Of a stretch of 43,873 bases of DNA, positions 11,200-22,016 are shown one piece after another; the stretch's first letter is position 1; every line of letters begins with the position of its first letter. The notes below the pieces were generated by a model. That model saw only the letters and a list, made by a program, of their open reading frames with translations. It did no database searches and had not been told where the DNA came from. Source of the stretch: Phoronis australis (Eukaryota; Phoronida; Phoronidae); NCBI GenBank assembly GCA_002633005.1, contig NMRA01000837.1, positions 82,216-126,088 of the forward strand, written 5' to 3'. Position numbers and translations under genes: made by a program.

Positions 11200-11823
11200 A
11201 AGCAAATTAGTATTGGTTATTTGCTTCTTGTGGCGCTAGTTTTTCAATAACCATTGTCACTGTGCCGAATGGTACGAATGGCAAGATGGCATAGTCCGAA
11301 TGGCATAGTGAACTCTCCTATTCAGTTTTATTGGCTATTCTTCGTGAGCTCCCTTGGCCTTGGGCAAACCCATGACTCTGAGAATTGTTTCGTGCCCCCC
11401 TCCCTCTTACCTTACAAGAAGCTGAGTTGTGCATTGGAAGAGAGTGGTGCCATTTCCAGGAATTCCATCACAAACATCAGATATGCAAATCTGTTGCCTA
11501 TGATTATCTATGCTGCCAACTTCCAGCATGACACCGACCACAGTGACACCTTACGAGAAAATCCCTAACTACATGAAGTAACTGATTGCAGTATCTTCTA
11601 ATAAATAACATACCTAAACAGGGTGTTTATATCATCCTGGTGAGCCTAAAACTTGAAAGAAGCGTTGTACATAAATCAGCCAAGCAACATCATGTCTTCA
11701 TTTAAACATTCTCATTTGAAACGACGCAATGAGTTTCCAGCAACATGGAACAGTGTTTATTAATTCGTCACCAGATGTCGCGATAGATTGAAGGTGAAGG
11801 TCGTTATTGCGTACACAAAACAA
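11200..11823. other. Region between LTR element and CPTP start codon
   Basis: No gene recognised. A 104-codon open frame (11254-11568) has no domain features. The 5' UTR and promoter of CPTP should lie here or in an unseen upstream exon; no clear TATA box was identified. Confidence 0.35.
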
Positions 11824-14482
11824 ATGTCTGAGCACGCAGCCTGTTTTCCGGAGGAAAAGAAAGATTTTGATTTAGAAATTGTGTTAGACGCATTCTCCAA
11901 ATGCTACCATGGTGACGGTGAAGTATTTTTACACGAATACATCCGTGCCTTTCACGAACTTTGCAGGTAAATAACCTTAGTAAAATCACGTTGCAATCAC
12001 GCCATGTCTCGTCTGGACGTCATGGGCACTCAAATGACTCGGTAAACTTTGTCCTTTCTAGATGGTCTTTGGTCCTTTACTCTTCAACTGCAGTCAAGTT
12101 TGACTTAGTGAAGTTTTATTGGCAACATCCAATAAATTGTCTGTTGGCAGTCACGTTTTCTTACAATGCCAAAATTACAAATGTTTTGATGAGGGGCCTG
12201 TTTCAAATATTTGTAAATAAATGACTAGACGAAAAATTAAAGGAGATAACTGCAATTTTAGCTGTCTATTTGTATCCAATGTATTATTCACAAATAAATG
12301 TTTCCATATAGTTTCGTGTGCGTTACTTTTTCAATCAAAAGGTAAATTAGCATCATATAGCGTTACACACCCGCACTGTGGAATCATGTGAAGAATTTCT
12401 CGTTTACACTGGTCACCGCTCTAAGTCCCTAAGCCCCAGACAACTGTTATGATCCCTATTCAACACGCCCTTTTTATTGATGTAGATCTGAGCTAATGAA
12501 GTGGAAAGGTAATAGCTAACACTACTTTTTTAACTATGGTGGTCGTTATTACATCCAAAGTGTTTTTCTCTGGCATTTGCACAGAGTTAAAGCCTGCAAT
12601 GTGGAGAGCAGTTATAACTTGGTACATTTTAAATATTACAAAAAGACTAAAAAGTTAATTTACGTTGATCTTGACAAAGGGCCACTTCCCAAAGGAACGT
12701 TGGTTTTAAATATGTTTCATACCTGTTTTCATTACTTTATTTTAATACTCCTGTCTACTTGTTTTTTCTTACCGGTTAGGGTTGCTATCTTTATATTTTG
12801 TGTTTAACCGAAGCATCAAAACAACTTACAAGTCAGTTAATTGTGAACGGTCATCTCTGAATTTTCCATATTACAGTGACACCAAACATGTCACAGCAAA
12901 CAAAACTCCATGTGCCATTAGTTCATGTTCAATCTTTATTAGAACTCAAATCATAAAATATATACAAATGTGCAAATATGGTGATAGCCAAACTGAAGAT
13001 TTGAAACCTCTGGACAATTTTGGTTGCAGTAACAAGCTCTGACCAGCTTAACCATAGTATGGTATACCAACACAAAAGGCTTGCTTGACAAGTTTAATCG
13101 AGCGCGATTCTAGATTAGATGGTGATTGTGGTAATTTCTTGATTTTTACACTCCAAGATAATGGTACGTAATAGGGCAGCGCTCGACACTACGAAAATCG
13201 CCAGGTCGCATTTTGCGACCAAACCAGAATCCTAGATTGCATTTTCAGAATCCAGCCCGCATTCATAATTCCAGGTCACAAAATTTTCCTGACATTTTAT
13301 GTGCCAAAAGTGATTTTTTAAGTAAAAACGTAGCGTTTTCGAAAGGTCATAACGCTAAACCCTCGTGAGAGACCGCCCCGAGTTGGCTGCTGGAGCATCT
13401 CGGGGCGGTCTGGGATCAAGCGGAAAAACCACAGGGTAAATCTGTGGTCGACGAATCTATTCGGTCGATTACATTTTATTGCCCGTGAAGCCGCTAAGGG
13501 CTGCCTGAAGAAATATGACTCGCGCGTTTGTATTTTCGCCTTTTTCAATGACATGTAAAAGATTCATCAACAAATTCCTCGTAAAATTCTGAAAACAAGC
13601 GTTTTTCTCCCACTAANATCTCGATTCATTACCCACAACGCGTGACTGCACAAAGCCTTTTCAAATTAGCCGGTGGAGCGTGAGACCCCTGAGGTCCCAA
13701 TCGAGTCCTCACGACAACTTTGCGTTATGAGTAAAGTTTCTTCGTTTAAAAAGTTTTGTAAAATCGGATGGTGGGTTATTTTGCTATGACTTTATTTTTC
13801 TTGCACATGAAAATTTTAACTTAAAAGATGTGGTCACTTGACAATAATAAAGACATAAAAGTAAGAAGCGTATTTGCAGAATTTAGTGCAAGTTTCGCTG
13901 ATTTATGACATCTTTTGTTGATTCAGTGGAAGTCTTGATTTGTTAAATTTCCTTTTCAGGTTTTTCACACTAGTGGGACGCATCTTTGCTTTTGTGGCTG
14001 CAGATTTGTCGGACAAGATATCCATTCTTGAGAAGCACCTCGCTTCTGAGGATGGCCACCATTACAAAACTGTCCAGTCTATGTTAGACTATGAAATATC
14101 AAACGACTTGACAATCGTAAAGGCTGCCTCTGGGCGCCCTCAGTCAGGAGCAAGAACACTGCTGCGACTCCATCGCGCACTAGAGTTTATTCTACAGTTC
14201 ATGCAGCGGATGAGCGTGAGTGGGGATGAGGAGAAGTCCTCTCACATCGCTTCAGAGGTTTACGAACAGACCCTCGCAAAACATCACTTGTGGATCGTGA
14301 GAAAAATGGCTGGCCTCGCCATGTATACACTCCCGTCCAGGCGATACTTGATTGAGCTGATGTGTAAACACGAATTCGAAGAAGTGGTTGGCTTATTACA
14401 ACAAGTTGTAGCTTCAGGTCAGCCAGTATACGATGTCATACAGGGTCTTTACGAGTCCAAGGATTTATTGACTTTGCCATAA
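11824..14482 (+). CDS. CPTP: Ceramide-1-phosphate transfer protein (GLTP fold)
   Basis: Two coding exons, 11824..11966 and 13960..14482, joined over a 1993-bp GT-AG intron that splits an Arg codon (AG|G). The product is 221 residues; human CPTP is 214. The GLTP domain covers almost the whole protein. Lipid-headgroup residues recalled for human CPTP (Asp56, Lys60, Arg106, Arg110, His150) line up with Asp63, Lys67, Arg113, Arg117 and His157 here, in ADLSDK, GARTLLRLHRAL and HHLWIVRK. The family moves ceramide-1-phosphate between Golgi or trans-Golgi and plasma membranes and limits arachidonate release. The ATG at 11824 was chosen because upstream in-frame codons contain no other ATG and the N-terminus then matches the family length. 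A further 5' non-coding exon cannot be excluded. A poly(A) signal follows at 14751. Confidence 0.95.
13203..13219. repeat. Small perfect hairpin in the CPTP intron
   Basis: GGTCGC and GCGACC flank an ATTTT loop. It lies in AT-rich intron text that looks like degraded transposon sequence. Confidence 0.4.
13370..13411. repeat. GC-rich 13-bp perfect hairpin in the CPTP intron
   Basis: AGACCGCCCCGAG at 13370-13382 pairs perfectly with CTCGGGGCGGTCT at 13399-13411 around a 16-base loop. The stem is almost all G/C in a strongly AT-rich intron. Whether it acts in RNA or is the relic of an inverted-repeat element cannot be told. Confidence 0.7.
13617..13617. other. Single N in the CPTP intron
   Basis: One ambiguous base. 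No duplicated flanks were found, unlike the N at 17899. Confidence 0.9.
13735..13875 (+). repeat. R1-related repeat copy in the CPTP intron
   Basis: It shares GGGTTATTTTGCTATGA and the following A/T-rich block in the same order with 43395-43530. The TTTTGCTATGA...CCTTTCTTTT wording also occurs in the R1 copy at 15735-16190. It lies just before the exon-2 acceptor. Confidence 0.5.
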
Positions 14483-14750
14483 AACTTTTGAAGTTATTGA
14501 AAATTTGAACAGATCTCGCGTCTTATTCAATCATTGACTAGTATGCTCAGCATGCCGAAATCAACAATCAGATGTTTTGCCGAATAATGTTTTCTGCCTT
14601 ACTGAAACCGTGAAATGACTGATGTTGTAAAACATATTATTTTTTATACAAAGAACATTTATTATTATATAATTTCTATTCCATAATTTCCACAAAAACA
14701 TAATATAGGTATATATGTACTCAAATTTGTGTCTTTTACAATGGTGCTTG

Positions 14751-14756
14751 AATAAA
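14751..14756 (+). terminator. Poly(A) signal of CPTP
   Basis: AATAAA 269 bases after the CPTP stop codon; no earlier canonical hexamer lies between. Confidence 0.5.
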
Positions 14757-14860
14757 ATGATAGGCCATAATTGGGGACAAATAAAACAACAAGAATAATA
14801 TATGTTTTAAGTTGTACTGGGAATTTGAGGGTCACAGCTCTACAAATAAATATTTCCCAG

Positions 14861-15126
14861 AAGGAACCAAGTGGGTTCCTTAATTACAAGAGATAACACA
14901 CACATTTCCGATACCCAAAGCGTAATTGAGTATCGGATTCTAAGTGGCACAGGTTAGCATAGTACCAGATGGATACATGATACCAAATGGGTATTGGCCG
15001 ATTGCCTACCAACTGGCAAATTCAATAACAAGTACCAAGTGGGTACAAACTGCCAAATGGGCAAATAAAGTACCAAGTGGGTACACCAAACAGCCAACTG
15101 GGCTATAACAACCTGCAAAGCAGGTT
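14861..15126. repeat. Array of covarying short hairpins with CCANNTGG cores
   Basis: Eight copies of CCANNTGG start at 14867, 14965, 14983, 15009, 15035, 15053, 15073 and 15094. Around most copies the flanking bases pair with each other. Examples are AAGGAACC/GGTTCCTT, ATACC/GGTAT, TTGCC/GGCAA, GTACC/GGTAC (twice), TGCC/GGCA and AGCC/GGCT, usually around an AANTG loop. The arms differ between units while staying complementary. Two more perfect hairpins of other design lie inside the array: CCGATAC/GTATCGG (14908-14936) and AACCTGC/GCAGGTT with an AAA loop (15110-15126). The array follows the CPTP poly(A) signal. Each core contains CANNTG, the E-box bound by bHLH proteins. Function unknown. 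Confidence 0.8.
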
Positions 15127-15384
15127 CCGGACAAGCTGAGTGAGCAGACCAGCCGGAGTGATAAAAAGATATTGTAAGGAACGTGGTGTTGTGGCTCAGT
15201 TTGTGCTGAGAGCTGTGACCGGGGTGGAGAGAAGCAAGCTGCAGTGATGGATGCTCGAGTACAGGTCGGGTCGCTAGCCAATGGTATCGGTTCTTGCCTG
15301 AGGGTAACCCGGGCTTGAAGAAGGCACCAGCAGTGACTGTAAAAACAACAATGACCAACAGCAGATTTTGTTCAACAAAAGGGA

Positions 15385-15463
15385 GGTAGCGTGGGAAAGG
15401 TATAAATCGGTTGACGTGGGATTTTGTGATACCCAGGGTAGGGAGGGTGGGAGAGGTATAAAA
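15385..15463 (+). repeat. Duplicated TATA-like segment
   Basis: Two similar G-rich segments each end in a TATA-like string, GGTATAAATC (15399) and GGTATAAAAT (15455), 56 bases apart. They could be a core promoter pair or a small tandem duplication. No gene was recognised just downstream. Confidence 0.3.
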
Positions 15464-15734
15464 TTGTCTAATTAAGGAAACGTACGAGTGAATGTACCGT
15501 TGCTTGAGGCTGGGCCAACAGGAGGCTGGAGAGAAAGAACAAACAGTGCTACCATCGCACTTGGTAGGAACTAACTAGGAGTTGGATATGAAGGATGAAG
15601 GAATGTATAATAGTATTTTCCTAAATAATAGGATTTATGTCAGAGTGCCATAAATCTCATTATGACACTTTAATTGATCTATGCACGACTGCTTCACAAA
15701 CTTTCAATTGGGTGCTTCATAGTAACCTACATGT

Positions 15735-16190
15735 CCTTTTAAAGTTATTCCTAGAAAAAATTCTGAGTTTGACCAATTTCCGAATATTGTATCTCATAAA
15801 TGGCTGATGGGATTAATACGAAACTTTCAGACACAATGCAGTATTCCCCAAAACACTGTTGAGAATTGTTTTCGAAATGCTTCACTTTTGCTTGAGGGAC
15901 TAATAAAAGCTCAATAGTTGTGTAAAACAGAAATGAAACAATATTTTGTACTGACTTTTACAGCACTTTTATCTTGAACACTAAATTGCATGAAATTTGG
16001 TCATGCGATTGATACAATTTTGCTATGAGTGTACCTTTCTTTTTCGGTTAAATTCTAAAGATAAAAATCAAATTCAACATGTTTTTTTCAGAAAAAATAT
16101 TATTTTAAGAGAGCCAGTTTCTATACCTTTCTGGATATCCAGCTTAATGCGCAGACTTGCCGATAAAGTCCCGCTACTTAACCTTACTAA
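15735..16190 (+). repeat. Dispersed repeat family R1, copy
   Basis: Shares in order with 17075-17570 and 34885-35410: an ATATCTCA-like block, AATGGCTGAT, GAAACTTTCA, a middle ATAAAA block, TTTTGCTATGA and CCTTTCTTTTT. The copies lie in the same orientation and have no long ORF, so the family is non-autonomous or degraded. Confidence 0.6.
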
Positions 16191-16199
16191 CATGGCTGT

Positions 16200-17074
16200 G
16201 TTCTATAGACCCAAGACACTCACCAGGTTCACCGTTTCTGTCGCATAGTTCAACATTCTATATTCTCACCAACCAATCACATCAGTCACTGCCGTTTTGC
16301 TTGTGTGTCTGAGCATACTCGCCGAACACTTGCTATTCATCATGAGATTTTGCGGGTAGTGGTACTCACTTATTCAGAATGCTAAAACACCCACAAAAAG
16401 ATTTTTATTTATACATTTGACAAATAACTGCAACTTACTTTACTGGCTGATGGTGTGCTGCCGCTAAGTTAACACGAAGACGTGAGATAGCCAATAAGAA
16501 CCAAAAGGTGGCGCTTCTGTCCGACCATTTTTCAGTTGAGATAAAAGACAGCACATATTTACAACGAGTAAGAAAGAAGCAGTTTAAAATATTTTTGTTC
16601 TGATTCATATTAGGATTTGTGCTTTTAATTGGCTAAATACCGGATGTATGCATATTGTTAACGGAGAAGTGCGGCAAATTGAAATCCTTGACTGGGATCA
16701 GAGTCCCCTTTTGCCAACAACGACTTGTTGAATCGGTTTTCTGTTCCTTTGAAAAACTACAACGTATTCAGTGCCGACAGCTACTTTGAATTATATGATC
16801 CCCAGTCCCACCTAAGTTGTACCGTCGGACATAAAATTTGTGTAGCAGAAATGACGACAAAATTACCATTCGAGGATATCAAGTAAGAACGGATTCTCGG
16901 CGTAGTGAAATGCCTTATGAGATTTCGATTTTTTTTACAATTTTGAGAAGAGAGTTAAACCTGGACCCTGGGGTTCTGATGAAGGGGCGATGGTTGAGGG
17001 ACGCGGATATGAAATTTGTCCCCCGGGCTTGTGGTTGCTGTTAGTGATATAGTAGAGCGTAGGACGTCCCGTGT
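16200..17074. other. Gene-free stretch between two R1 copies
   Basis: No coding region, RNA gene or strong inverted repeat recognised. Confidence 0.35.
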
Positions 17075-17570
17075 TGAGGTTATGCAGGACTGTCGAAAAA
17101 TAGCCAAATTTGGCAAACTTCGGGATATCATATCTCAGAAATGGCAGATCGGCTTCGTATGAAACTTTCAGATACATGTACCATACGTTGTGCACTGTTC
17201 TCCGAAACGCGGCTATGCCGAATTGTTTTTAAACTTTACCACTTTTCATGAGGGGCTATCAAAAATAGGACTTATAAGATTTTTATGCAGAAACTCAAAA
17301 GTTGCATAAAACGAAAACGAAATTATAACTTAAAAAGTGTAACAGCGTTTTTGAAATTTCATCTTGAATATTTATATCTAACGATATTTGGTCGTGTTAT
17401 TGATACCATAGTTTTGCTGTGGACTTAACTTTCTTTTTGCTAGATATTGATAAAAAGACATGGTTACGCGACTCAATAATAGATTGGTATGAAGTCGAAA
17501 ATCAAGTTCTACAGGCTTTCTTCTTTAAGAAACTACAAACCTTTACTGAGTTAAACTCTATGGTTTTGTA
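17075..17570 (+). repeat. Dispersed repeat family R1, longest copy
   Basis: Contains CCAAATTTGGC, ATATCTCAGAAATGGC, GAAACTTTCA, ACAGCGTTTTTGAAATTTCA and ACTGAGTTAAACTC in the same order as the copy at 34885-35410. The tail overlaps the start of the 378-bp direct duplication. Confidence 0.65.
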
Positions 17571-18277
17571 TATATTTGTCTAAAGGCATAGACAATTCAA
17601 CTAGGCCCTACATAGCCTTAACTGTAGCACTGATGTCGCTATACGGATAGCGCTACACACTGACATTCCGTTACACAACTTGGAATAGAAAGAACCACTG
17701 AAAAACAAGGTCTCGGCGACAAAAGAAGCTCATGGAGCATGCTGCCCACCCACGTGCACAGTAACGCTCCTCCTCCGTCTTCTACTTGAACCAAAGTAAA
17801 AGTAGTTGAAGAAATCAATAATAATCAAAATAAATCTGTGAGTGAAATCAACAATTTCACGCATTGCTTTAAAAATTTGTTCGTAAACGTATGTAATANT
17901 TCTTTAAGAGACTATAAACCTTTACTGAGTTAAACTCTATGGTTTTGTATATATTTGTCTAAAGGCATAGACAATTCAACTAGGCCCCACATAGCCTTAA
18001 CTGTAGCACTGATGGCGCTATACGGGTAGCGCTACACACTGACATTCCGTTACACAACTTGGAATAGAAAGAACCACTGAAAAACAAGGTCTCGGCGACA
18101 AAAGAAGCTCATGGAGCATGCTGCCCACCCACGTGCACAGTACCGCTCCTCCTCCGTCTTCTACTTGAACCAAAGTAAAAGTAGTTGAAGAAATCAATAA
18201 TAATCAAAATAAATCTGTGAGTGAAATCAACAATTTCACAATTTGCTTTAAAAATTTGTTCGTAAACGTATGTAATA
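17521..18277. repeat. 378-bp direct duplication with a single N at the junction
   Basis: 17521-17898 and 17900-18277 are nearly identical (about nine substitutions, no length change), with one N at 17899 exactly between them. This is what results when two contig ends that overlap are placed side by side instead of being merged, the differences reflecting allelic variation. A true tandem duplication is less likely. No gene is affected. Confidence 0.9.
17899..17899. other. Single N at the duplication junction
   Basis: Marks the join between the two 378-bp copies; likely a scaffolding placeholder. Confidence 0.9.
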
Positions 18278-18750
18278 CGACTGACTTGATCAATATAGTA
18301 TTGAAAAACAGAATGAATTTGTGGGGGTATTTTGCGGTATATTGAGATGTTCCGGATCAAGAGATAGTGCTATCGCAGGGTGAAAACGATTTCGTGGAAG
18401 CCGTAGTTCTAGTCTTTTCGTCTTCTGTTGTGATCATGTAAGAGGGACAACTTTCATTTTTCTTGTGTAGCTAAATAATAAAATTTGGTCAATCAAGCTA
18501 AGATAACAGGTTAATGGGAAATTTAATTTAGTCTTTATTGACTTTGACGGAGAATAAATGTGCTTTGTAACTTATTTTATTTTGTTTTCTGCTAAGATTA
18601 AAAGTAAAAAGGTTCAAAGTGATACGAACGGCGACCGTAAGATCAATCCCAAAGACACCTCAGCGGTCGCAGTTCGACATTTAGCAGAGCTAAATCCCAC
18701 ATGCAAGAAAACCAGTATTTAAATTGTTTAAGTCATCTGCCTCCATCAAC

Positions 18751-19616
18751 TTAAAGGTAAAGCAACCCCTTTTCATGCCATTTTTAGTAAAAAAAAGGTT
18801 CGTTGATTATCCCAGACATATTTTTCATTTAATTACAACTTTTTGTAATTTAAACAATTACTTGTCCTTTACTCCAGAAGTGACGTTTTGGGAGGCAAGT
18901 ATTTCGCGCCAATTTCTTTTGTGAGAGCTGCCGAGTCAGTCATTGTTCTACCTCTGTTGTGATTAGCTTAATTGTCGTTTGGTTTTGTTACAAGTCAGTC
19001 AACATGCTACTCTGTTGCTGCGTACCGAGATGTACTCATTATCGTCTCACGGACAGAGGACACACTCCCACTGGATAGTGACTTGAACACACAAACTGTT
19101 TACACCCCGCCGTGTGACTCCCTCGCCACACACCTGGCATGTTTTAAATAGCTCCAATACTTTAGACAAGTCCTCAATAGACTTATCAAAGTTTGGCTCA
19201 TCGATCTATTCTTTGGATGACGAACTATCCTCTTCACTGGGTGTCGAACGGGGCCTGTTTTCACTCCCTCTACTCATCATCGCAGCAGGGCTGCTTACAG
19301 GCTCTGGGCGATAATGAGTACATCCAGGTACGCGGGAAAAATGTGGCGTGTTCACTGACTCGTAAACAAAAGCAAACTACAACCGAACTTGTCACAGCCT
19401 AGGTATAACAATGACCGACTCGACAGCTGTCAAAGTCACACTATATGAAAGGAAATTGGCGCGAAATTCTTGCCTCCTAAAACGTCACTTCCGGAGTAAA
19501 GGACGAATAATTAATGAAATTACGAAAATCTGTAATTAAGTGAAAAATATGTCTGGGATAATCAAAGAACCTTATTTTTGCTAAAAATGACACAAAAAAG
19601 TTGCCTTTCCCTTTAT
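18751..19616. mobile_element. Foldback (long inverted-repeat) element, non-coding
   Basis: The left arm, about 18751-19046, is the imperfect reverse complement of the right arm, about 19308-19616. Matching blocks include AGTGACGTTTTGGGAGGCAA versus TTGCCTCCTAAAACGTCACT, TTATCCCAGACATATTTTTC versus GAAAAATATGTCTGGGATAA, and GTACTCATTATCG versus CGATAATGAGTAC. A spacer of about 260 bases separates them. No transposase ORF is present, so it is a non-autonomous element mobilised in trans, or its relic. No clear target duplication was found, so the ends are approximate. Confidence 0.85.
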
Positions 19617-19619
19617 TAG

Positions 19620-21919
19620 GCCTCTATTCCTTACCGTAACAGTATTTATTTCCCGTTACCAAATGACGTCACACGACAATAATGCGGTCATATACGAATT
19701 CGCAAGTTTAGGTTGGCCAATCTTGGAAATCTTTGATGAAGCACTAACTTGAGTCCCTGATGTTTTCGATGTTCTTGTTGGTAATGGAAACCTAATTAGA
19801 TCATGATTGTATCATGACACCAATTTTACATGAGTTAAAGAGCTAATTTGATTTTCGTTTTTAGCCAGTTGCCGAACAGGAATGCAGCTTTAAAATATTA
19901 TCGGACAGACGTAAAATGGAAACAAATACTTGAATAGTGTGCTAATTTCTAGCCAAAATCGTGTCAAAATGTACCTCAAGGGAGAACTGGTGCGTAATTA
20001 TACTAATGTACTAATGAGGGTCCAAGGTTGTGCTGTGCACGTTCAGTGTACTTGGTTTCAACTGGAAGTTAGTGCTGATATCCTGGGCTTCGATTGTTTA
20101 GGTGCCTCTAAGCTAAGCACTACATCATTTTGTATATTCTGCCTGTGACTGTAATTTAAGGGACCGTACCTTGAATTTAGTGTCGCGGCCTTGGAATCAT
20201 TTCCAATCTCTGTCTACACTCTCTTCAGAATTTTCTGAAAATTTAGGTGATTTACTGATGAACGTGAAGAGCATGGGGGTACATTTATGCCCATAGGAGC
20301 ACACTTCGCGTGTATCGATTAGTTGTCCTTTGAAAATTCTCGAAAGCTGAGGGGGACTCTTAGCCGAGAAGTTAGCGCTTGATCGAAAATTTTCAAAATC
20401 TGGGGGAGGTCACTGCGCTTACTTGAACATGAACGCATGCTTACGGCTGAGACCATTTAGGGCACTTTTTATCTTTTGCCCAGTTCCATAAGAGAACGTC
20501 TAAGTTGATATCGCTACTGTCTAGGATAAAAGGTTCCTCCCTCCAGACAATTCTACAATATTCATTAATTTCTGACTTTGACGGCTAGTTAAAGAATGCT
20601 TATTTCATTTTGATTTAGATTTTAAGAATATTTTCGGGTTGACTCGCTTGTCAGTTACAGACCGATTTATTCGTGAACAAAGTGAGAACCACGCTTACTG
20701 ATGAGGTGAAAATATTATTGAAGATAGAATATCAAATTGTTCTTGATAACTTTTACAGATTTTGTGACATTGAGAAAAGACCGAACACTCGGTCCCTCTC
20801 TGTCAAGGTTTGTTGTTATTGTACAGTTATTATGATCACCACCGCACGGTAGTAGACTATTGCAAGCCGAGAACCAATCGTTTTCCAAAAATGTAATGCT
20901 GCATTTCGCCCTGTTTAGTTGGTTAAAGCACGCAGACTCGAATCAGGACATTTACTCTCATGAAATCGATCTCATAATACTCTTGATCGTGATAGATGTC
21001 CACAAGCAACAAGATCATTGAAATCATCTTCGACTCGAGAAAATGCTTTAGAGATTATTGGGGTTAGACAGCTCTTAAATTGAGAAATCGAAAACGGTGC
21101 CTGTCCGTATAGGTTGTGAACAGAATTGGTACTGGAAATGGAATCCAATCATAGTATGGAATATTGGCAGACAGATTTTGTGAGAATAAGAGGTTTAATT
21201 CGATTTTCAAGGCGAAATGTAGTTTTAATTTTGAATTATGATGAACAAATAAGAATCAAGTCAATTTAAAAACAATAAGGACGAGCCGCAAGCTCAGTTC
21301 CTTGACTATGAAATAACAAATTAGACAAAATATATTATAATAAAACAAATTCATAAGAGAAACCCAAACTAACAAGCAAGGGATATGTGAATCCCTCAGC
21401 AGTAAATTGAAGACATTTAGATCGACAGAATATGTATTCTTTTTGACGCAATGAGGGTATGCTCCGGACGTAAGTTATAACCAGCGTCATACGATAGACT
21501 TTGAAAGTTTTTAAAAACCCCAAACACAAGTTTGCGAAATCTATCAACTTCAAGTATATCGGAATAGTTTGTGCAACTTAACAGGTCAGGATATGGGCTA
21601 GTAAAGACATTTGTCATTTTCAAGGCTCTATAAGTTACTGTACGTTTTTTAAAACAGTATTTGTCATTGATAGCACGAAATGAGTTGTATGAAAGTAGCA
21701 CACGCTATGTATAAGGATGTCTTCTATTTCTGGAAGTCGAACTTGTATTTTGACCGAAACCAACACTCCCCTTTCTGGATGTCATCCGTTCCCTCCCGGT
21801 CGTCAACGCTGCAAAGTTACTCAACCAGATCGCATGTTGTATACAAGCCTAAGTTAGTTGATGTCTTTTCGTTATATATGTTTTGCCTCACAAAAATACC
21901 AAATCTATCGCAATAACTA
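19620..21919. other. Gene-free stretch downstream of olfactomedin gene A
   Basis: No exon, RNA gene or repeat with a partner in this window was recognised. The end near 21920 is the 3' UTR of gene A. Confidence 0.35.
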
Positions 21920-21925
21920 TTTATT
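21920..21925 (-). terminator. Poly(A) signal of olfactomedin gene A
   Basis: AATAAA on the minus strand, 92 bases past the gene A stop codon. Confidence 0.5.
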
Positions 21926-22016
21926 TACAGAGGTTCTGTGTGTACATACATGCACCCATCACAATCAAACTCCATTACGAACGTTTGTGAATACATTTTC
22001 AATGCACGCGAATTTC

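Noticed and set aside
13617-13617. Single N considered as another contig junction
   Set aside because: No duplicated sequence on its two sides; may simply be an ambiguous base.
14954-15358. 134-codon minus-strand open frame over the hairpin array
   Set aside because: Its repetitive peptide only reflects the repeated palindromic units; no coding evidence.
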